Assembly (NCBI RefSeq): GCF_003347595.2
Contig: NZ_QCZK02000033.1
Span: forward strand, 1 to 56,108
Reading direction: 5' to 3'
DNA length: 56,108 bases
DNA from: Botryobacter ruber
GTDB lineage: Bacteria; Bacteroidota; Bacteroidia; Cytophagales; Hymenobacteraceae
Below are positions 52,708-56,108 of this stretch, piece after piece. How positions within the stretch are numbered: position 1 is the first letter of the stretch; each line of letters begins with the position of its first letter. A program made the translations under genes and the position numbers. The notes below the pieces were generated by a model. The model saw only the letters and a program-made list of their open reading frames with translations. It was not told where the DNA came from and did no database searches.

Positions 52708-55458
52708 TTAAACATTAACTGTAGCGTCTACCGTTGGCGCACTTACCTGTACCGGGAGAATGAAGGAGAAGCGTGCGCCTTTGCCCGGCTCGCTTTCTAC
52801 CCAGATATGCCCCTGGTGCGACTCCACAATTTTGCGGCTAATAGCCAGTCCCAGTCCGCTGCCCTCCGGTTTTCGGAGTGCCTGGTGGCGGGCCTGGTAA
52901 AATTTATCGAAAATCTGTTCCTGGTGCTCCGGCGCAATGCCACTGCCGTTATCGGATACTGAAACTTTGATATCGTATTCAAAATTGAAACAGGAGACGG
53001 TGATTTTCCCGCTTCCCGGTTGGCAGAACTTGATGGCATTCGAGACCAGGTTTACCATCACCTGCATCAGCCGGTCGCGGTCGGCGAGCAGCGGGGGCAG
53101 ACTTGGCTCCAGTTCCAGCAACAGTTCTACCTGCTTCTCACGGACGAGCGGCTTCAGGTTTTCACAGGCTTCGGCAATCACCTCCTGCAGCTGTACTTCC
53201 TCCAGGTTCAGTTCAATTCTGCCCGACTCGAAACGTTCCAGGTCCAGCACCTGTGTGATCAGGCGCGTCAGCCGCTCCGATTCCTTCACGATCGTATGCA
53301 GGAATTGCTCCTGGTCTTCCCGCGCCAGGTCAGGGTTATCGTACAGGATCTCCGACAAGGCCCGGATCGAAGTAAGGGGCGTGCGCAGTTCATGGGTCAC
53401 CGTAGACAGAAACTCGTCTTTCAGCTTATCCAGTTGCTGCAACCGCTGGTTGGCCTGTTGCAGTTCTGCTGTAGTCTGCTTCAGCTCCAGGGACGTGCGG
53501 TAGAGTTCATGATTGGAAGAAATCAACTGCTGCGACTCTTTCAGGATACCCAGCACCTCCTCCATCCGTATTTCTTCTTCTTTTGCAACAGACGCCACCA
53601 CCAGGTGCGCAGCGGATGCCCCGATAACCCCAGCCAGCAAATTTTCGGCATAGATCACCAGTTTCGGGTCGGCGCTTCCCCACTCATCCGTCTGCTCCGG
53701 GTACTGCTTGTAGTAAGCTGCCAGGGCATCTGCGGTCCTTTTTTCACCTAAAAAGGTAACCAGCAACGACCGGATGTCGGGCACCCAGGCAGTGCCTTTC
53801 CATTCAACAGACGATTCAAAAACAGTGGAGTGTTTAAAGATATCGACAAATACCTCGGCCTGCCGGTGTTCCCGCACCGATTGCCTGCCCAGCAAAGAGA
53901 TGCCCACATACAGCCCCGTATTCAGGAACATGGTCCAGAACATGGCGTGGGAGATGTAGTCCATTCCGGTAAGGCCCAACAATTCAAACGGCTTCAGCAG
54001 CGCCACGCCCCACGGCCCCTCCGTCAGGATGGTAGCAGGAAGCAGATCTGCGCCGACCATGGAGGGCACCACCAGCGTGTAGAACCAGAGCAGGAAACCA
54101 ACCACAATACCGGCCAGCGCTCCGTTCCGGGTGCCTTCTTTCCAGAAAATGCCGCCGATGATAGCCGGAGCAAACTGCGCCACCGCCACAAACGACACCA
54201 GCCCCACCTCTACCAGCGAGTAATGTTCTCCCACAAAGTGGTAATACAGGTAAGCCAGCAACAGTACCATCAGGATACTCAGTCGCCTGCTGTACAACAG
54301 GATGCCCGTGCTGTAGCGGTGGAAGTGGCTCTGGAGGGAGCTGCTGTTAACTAAAACCGGCATCATCAGGTTGTTGCTGATCATCACACTCAGGGCGATG
54401 GTAGAAACAATAACCATACTCGTAGCAGCCGCATAGCCCCCCAGGAACACCAGCAGCGAAAGCAGCTCCTGTCCCTGGCTCAGCGGGATGGCCAGCACAA
54501 ACATATCCGCGTCTACGGCCTGGCCGCCGAACAGCAGGTTACCGCCAAGCGCAACAGGCAGCACAAAAATATTGATCACGAACAGGTACAGCGGGAAGAG
54601 CCACATGGCCTTGTTCAGGTGCTGCTCGTTTACGTTCTCGACCACGGCCACCTGGAACTGGCGCGGCAGGAACAGGATGGCCAGCATCGAGAGCAGCACC
54701 AGCCAGAACCACTGCGAAAAGCTGTTTCCGGTATCGAAGGTCATCAGCTGCTGGTAATCCGGTAACTGTTGCGCCTGCTGCATAATGTCGCCAAAACCGT
54801 TAAAAACAAAGTAAGTCACAAACACCCCCGCCGTCAGGAAGATGACCAGTTTCAGGACCGCCTCAAAGGCAATGGCGGTCACCATTCCTTCGTGCCGTTC
54901 GGTTGCTTCAACATGCCGGGTACCATATACAATCGTGAAAGCGGCCAGGCCAAGGGCAATAAAGAAAGCCAGGTCCGGGAAACCAGGTGCAGCACCGGCC
55001 CATGCACTGCTGCTGTCAGCTGTCAGGATGGAGAGGCTATCGGTGATGGCTTTGAGCTGGATGGAAATATAGGGCACGATGCCCAGCACACAGATCAGCG
55101 TGACTACACTGCCCAGGCTGATGCTTTTGCCGTAGCGCGAAGAAATAAAATCGGCAATAGTTGTGATGCGCTGCACCTTACAGATGCGGATTATCTTTCG
55201 CAGCACCACCCACCAAAGCGGCGCCACCAGCGTAGGGCCGATGTAAATAGCCAGGTATTCTAGTCCACTCGTAGCAGCTCTGCCCACGCTGCCATAGTAG
55301 GTCCAGGCGGTGCAGTACACTGCCATCGACAAGGCATACACATAGGGGTTACTCACCAGGCTTCTTCCGGCAGCGGAACGCCGTTCTGCCCACGATGCCA
55401 GGGCAAACAGCAAGGCCAGGTACAAAAAGCATAAACCAATGATCAGCCCGTAGTGCAT
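52708..55458 (-). CDS. Solute:sodium symporter-histidine kinase fusion (CrbS/CbrA-like)
   Basis: 916 residues. The N-terminal 530 residues form a complete SSS-family transporter (about 13 spans) with blocks such as AEWTYYGSVGRAATSGLEYLAIY-type start, GTRHVEATERHEGMVTAIAFEAVLKL and FMFP-like FFLFPRQFQVAVVENVNE. After a linker with a coiled segment (LELKQTTAELQQANQRLQQLDKLKDE) comes HisKA with H-box VTHELRTPLTSIRAL (His near residue 688), and HATPase with NLVSNAIKF, DNGSGIAPE and GSGLGLAISRK. In gamma-proteobacteria CrbS (same build) controls acs with the LuxR-type CrbR. Here acs is downstream, but the partner receiver has no DNA-binding part. Confidence 0.93.
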   Translation of the reverse strand: MHYGLIIGLCFLYLALLFALASWAERRSAAGRSLVSNPYVYALSMAVYCTAWTYYGSVGRAATSGLEYLAIYIGPTLVAPLWWVVLRKIIRICKVQRITTIADFISSRYGKSISLGSVVTLICVLGIVPYISIQLKAITDSLSILTADSSSAWAGAAPGFPDLAFFIALGLAAFTIVYGTRHVEATERHEGMVTAIAFEAVLKLVIFLTAGVFVTYFVFNGFGDIMQQAQQLPDYQQLMTFDTGNSFSQWFWLVLLSMLAILFLPRQFQVAVVENVNEQHLNKAMWLFPLYLFVINIFVLPVALGGNLLFGGQAVDADMFVLAIPLSQGQELLSLLVFLGGYAAATSMVIVSTIALSVMISNNLMMPVLVNSSSLQSHFHRYSTGILLYSRRLSILMVLLLAYLYYHFVGEHYSLVEVGLVSFVAVAQFAPAIIGGIFWKEGTRNGALAGIVVGFLLWFYTLVVPSMVGADLLPATILTEGPWGVALLKPFELLGLTGMDYISHAMFWTMFLNTGLYVGISLLGRQSVREHRQAEVFVDIFKHSTVFESSVEWKGTAWVPDIRSLLVTFLGEKRTADALAAYYKQYPEQTDEWGSADPKLVIYAENLLAGVIGASAAHLVVASVAKEEEIRMEEVLGILKESQQLISSNHELYRTSLELKQTTAELQQANQRLQQLDKLKDEFLSTVTHELRTPLTSIRALSEILYDNPDLAREDQEQFLHTIVKESERLTRLITQVLDLERFESGRIELNLEEVQLQEVIAEACENLKPLVREKQVELLLELEPSLPPLLADRDRLMQVMVNLVSNAIKFCQPGSGKITVSCFNFEYDIKVSVSDNGSGIAPEHQEQIFDKFYQARHQALRKPEGSGLGLAISRKIVESHQGHIWVESEPGKGARFSFILPVQVSAPTVDATVNV

Positions 55459-55462
55459 AGCT

Positions 55463-55678
55463 TCAGTCTTTGTTTAGTTTATCCGGTTGTTGCCGCTCCA
55501 CAAAAACCCCTATAACCCCGATGCCTGTCAGCCAAACCAGCATGATATACACATACAGCACAGGCACACCTCCCATGTAGCCACCTTTGTTGAAGATGGA
55601 AACCACCGGAAAGTTCAGTAACATGAAGAACAGGAAACTGATAAAAAACAACCGCCTGCCTTTTATTTTGTCACGCAT
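55463..55678 (-). CDS. Small two-span membrane protein, probable symporter partner
   Basis: 71 residues, two spans (about 9-30 and 40-58), basic N-terminus (MRDKIKGRRLFF), charged tail (VERQQPDKLNKD). It stops 4 bp before the symporter-kinase start, so it is surely in the same operon. Comparable to the short membrane proteins (DUF485, DUF3311, DUF4212 types) next to SSS transporters, but the exact family is not clear to me. Confidence 0.75.
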   Translation of the reverse strand: MRDKIKGRRLFFISFLFFMLLNFPVVSIFNKGGYMGGVPVLYVYIMLVWLTGIGVIGVFVERQQPDKLNKD

Positions 55679-55719
55679 GGGGATGGAGTTTAGGTTTGAT
55701 ACAGTAAAAACACCATGTT

Positions 55720-55742
55720 GTCATCCTGAAAGGATCTTGTGG
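55720..55742 (+). repeat. Single arm of the 51647-51807 repeat family
   Basis: GTCATCCTGAAAGGATCTTGTGG matches the arm core over 23 bp. No inverse partner close by, so it is a solo arm or a decayed element. Confidence 0.75.
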
Positions 55743-55755
55743 AAAAGTTTTTAGC

Positions 55756-55931
55756 TAATCCGGATTTACAATCCGGATTACAGGAGCCGTCGGATTTGTA
55801 ATCCGACTTTTGGAAACTTCTGCTGCTTTGCGTTCTGCCTTCGCAGGCGGATTACAAATCCGCAACTCAAAGGATCCGGATTGCAAATCCGAATCAGCAA
55901 AGGGATTTGCAGGAGCCGTTGGATTTGCAAA
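55756..55931. repeat. Cluster of four AATCCG palindromes
   Basis: Four hairpins: 55757-55779 (AATCCGGAT, five-base loop, ATCCGGATT), 55789-55807 (GTCGGATT TGT AATCCGAC), 55847-55863 (GCGGATT ACA AATCCGC) and 55877-55891 (CGGATT GCA AATCCG). Two also share CAGGAGCCGT[CT]GGATTTG (55781-55798 and 55910-55927). The stretch 55679-56026 has no other gene. Confidence 0.75.
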
Positions 55932-56026
55932 GTGGAGTTTAGGTTTGCAGGTAAACCCGGTAGGTTTTAAAAACATTGTTGTCCGAAACCTGCCGTATAT
56001 TCTATAGTTATCAATTAGTTACTGCT

Positions 56027-56108
56027 ATGGACACAAAAGGTATCCGGGTAAAGAAGTTATTAAATTACCTGCCCGACAAGTTACTTGATGAGTTGGCCGT
56101 AGAGACAC
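56027..56108 (+). CDS. Possible start of an IS4-type transposase (cut by window end)
   Basis: 27 codons from the ATG at 56027 (MDTKGIRVKKLLNYLPDKLL, then DELAVET). The pattern KLLxxLPxxLLxELAxET recalls the N-terminus of certain Bacteroidota IS4-family transposases. The catalytic DDE part would be outside the window. About 90 bp upstream, CGGTAGGTTT and AAACCTGCCG (55959-55994) may be part of an element end, but I cannot confirm a terminal repeat. Identification rests on memory of family N-termini and is tentative. Confidence 0.5.
   Translation, partial: MDTKGIRVKKLLNYLPDKLLDELAVET

Overview
The window looks like a chromosomal segment of an aerobic member of the Bacteroidota, most likely Cytophagales and close to Hymenobacteraceae/Pontibacter. 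The evidence is an alternative complex III (act) cluster joined to an A-type cytochrome c oxidase, a relA-fur-like STAS cluster next to purA, ORFs without Shine-Dalgarno sequences, and several promoters of the Bacteroidota form TTG-N19-TAnnTTTG. The genus is inference; no 16S sequence is inside the window.

Layout. Bases 1-640 hold the leader and four tandem leftward promoters of what is almost certainly an rRNA operon whose 16S gene starts just beyond base 1. From 950 to 6.2 kb come purA, a small unknown gene and the leftward relA/spoT - Fur family - STAS unit. From 6.5 to 10.5 kb lies a rightward proteostasis block: tRNA-Leu(UAG), tig, clpP, clpX, each with its own terminator. From 10.5 to 15.4 kb: a 36-residue membrane peptide, lpxB, a PTPS/QueD family enzyme, an ABC permease and its binding lipoprotein (no ATPase nearby), and divergent rfaD/hldD. 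From 15.6 to 23.7 kb: a DUF1080 lipoprotein, then a large outer-membrane protein translationally coupled to an NtrY-like histidine kinase.

The centre (23.9-40.8 kb) is one leftward run of 17 genes: actABCDEF, COX2, COX1, ctaA, cyoE, two COX3-type genes, COX4-type, SCO1/SenC, DUF420, a CxxC membrane peptide and DUF983. It encodes a quinol:cytochrome c oxidoreductase, its oxidase, and the heme A and CuA biogenesis factors. A clear promoter at 40823-40852 sets the start of the first gene.

The right third (41.4-56.1 kb) holds two paralogous PAP2 phosphatases flanking tRNA-Leu(CAG), two methyltransferase-like proteins, thpR, a PncC/CinA-type amidase, a DnaQ-like exonuclease coupled to a cNMP-CBS-DUF294 protein, a DUF1622 protein, acs, and a two-membrane-segment peptide - solute-symporter/histidine-kinase fusion - receiver set that resembles the acetate-responsive CrbS/CrbR system. 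The window ends in what may be the first 27 codons of an IS4-type transposase.

The most unusual content is between the genes. I see at least four different REP-like long inverted repeats, a cluster of AATCCG hairpins, and a dispersed GC-rich element (core close to GCAGAGGCTATGGTGGC) in about ten full or partial copies. That element often sits against stop codons, and in two places a similar sequence is read as part of a protein. All coordinates, motif readings and repeat matches were made by eye.
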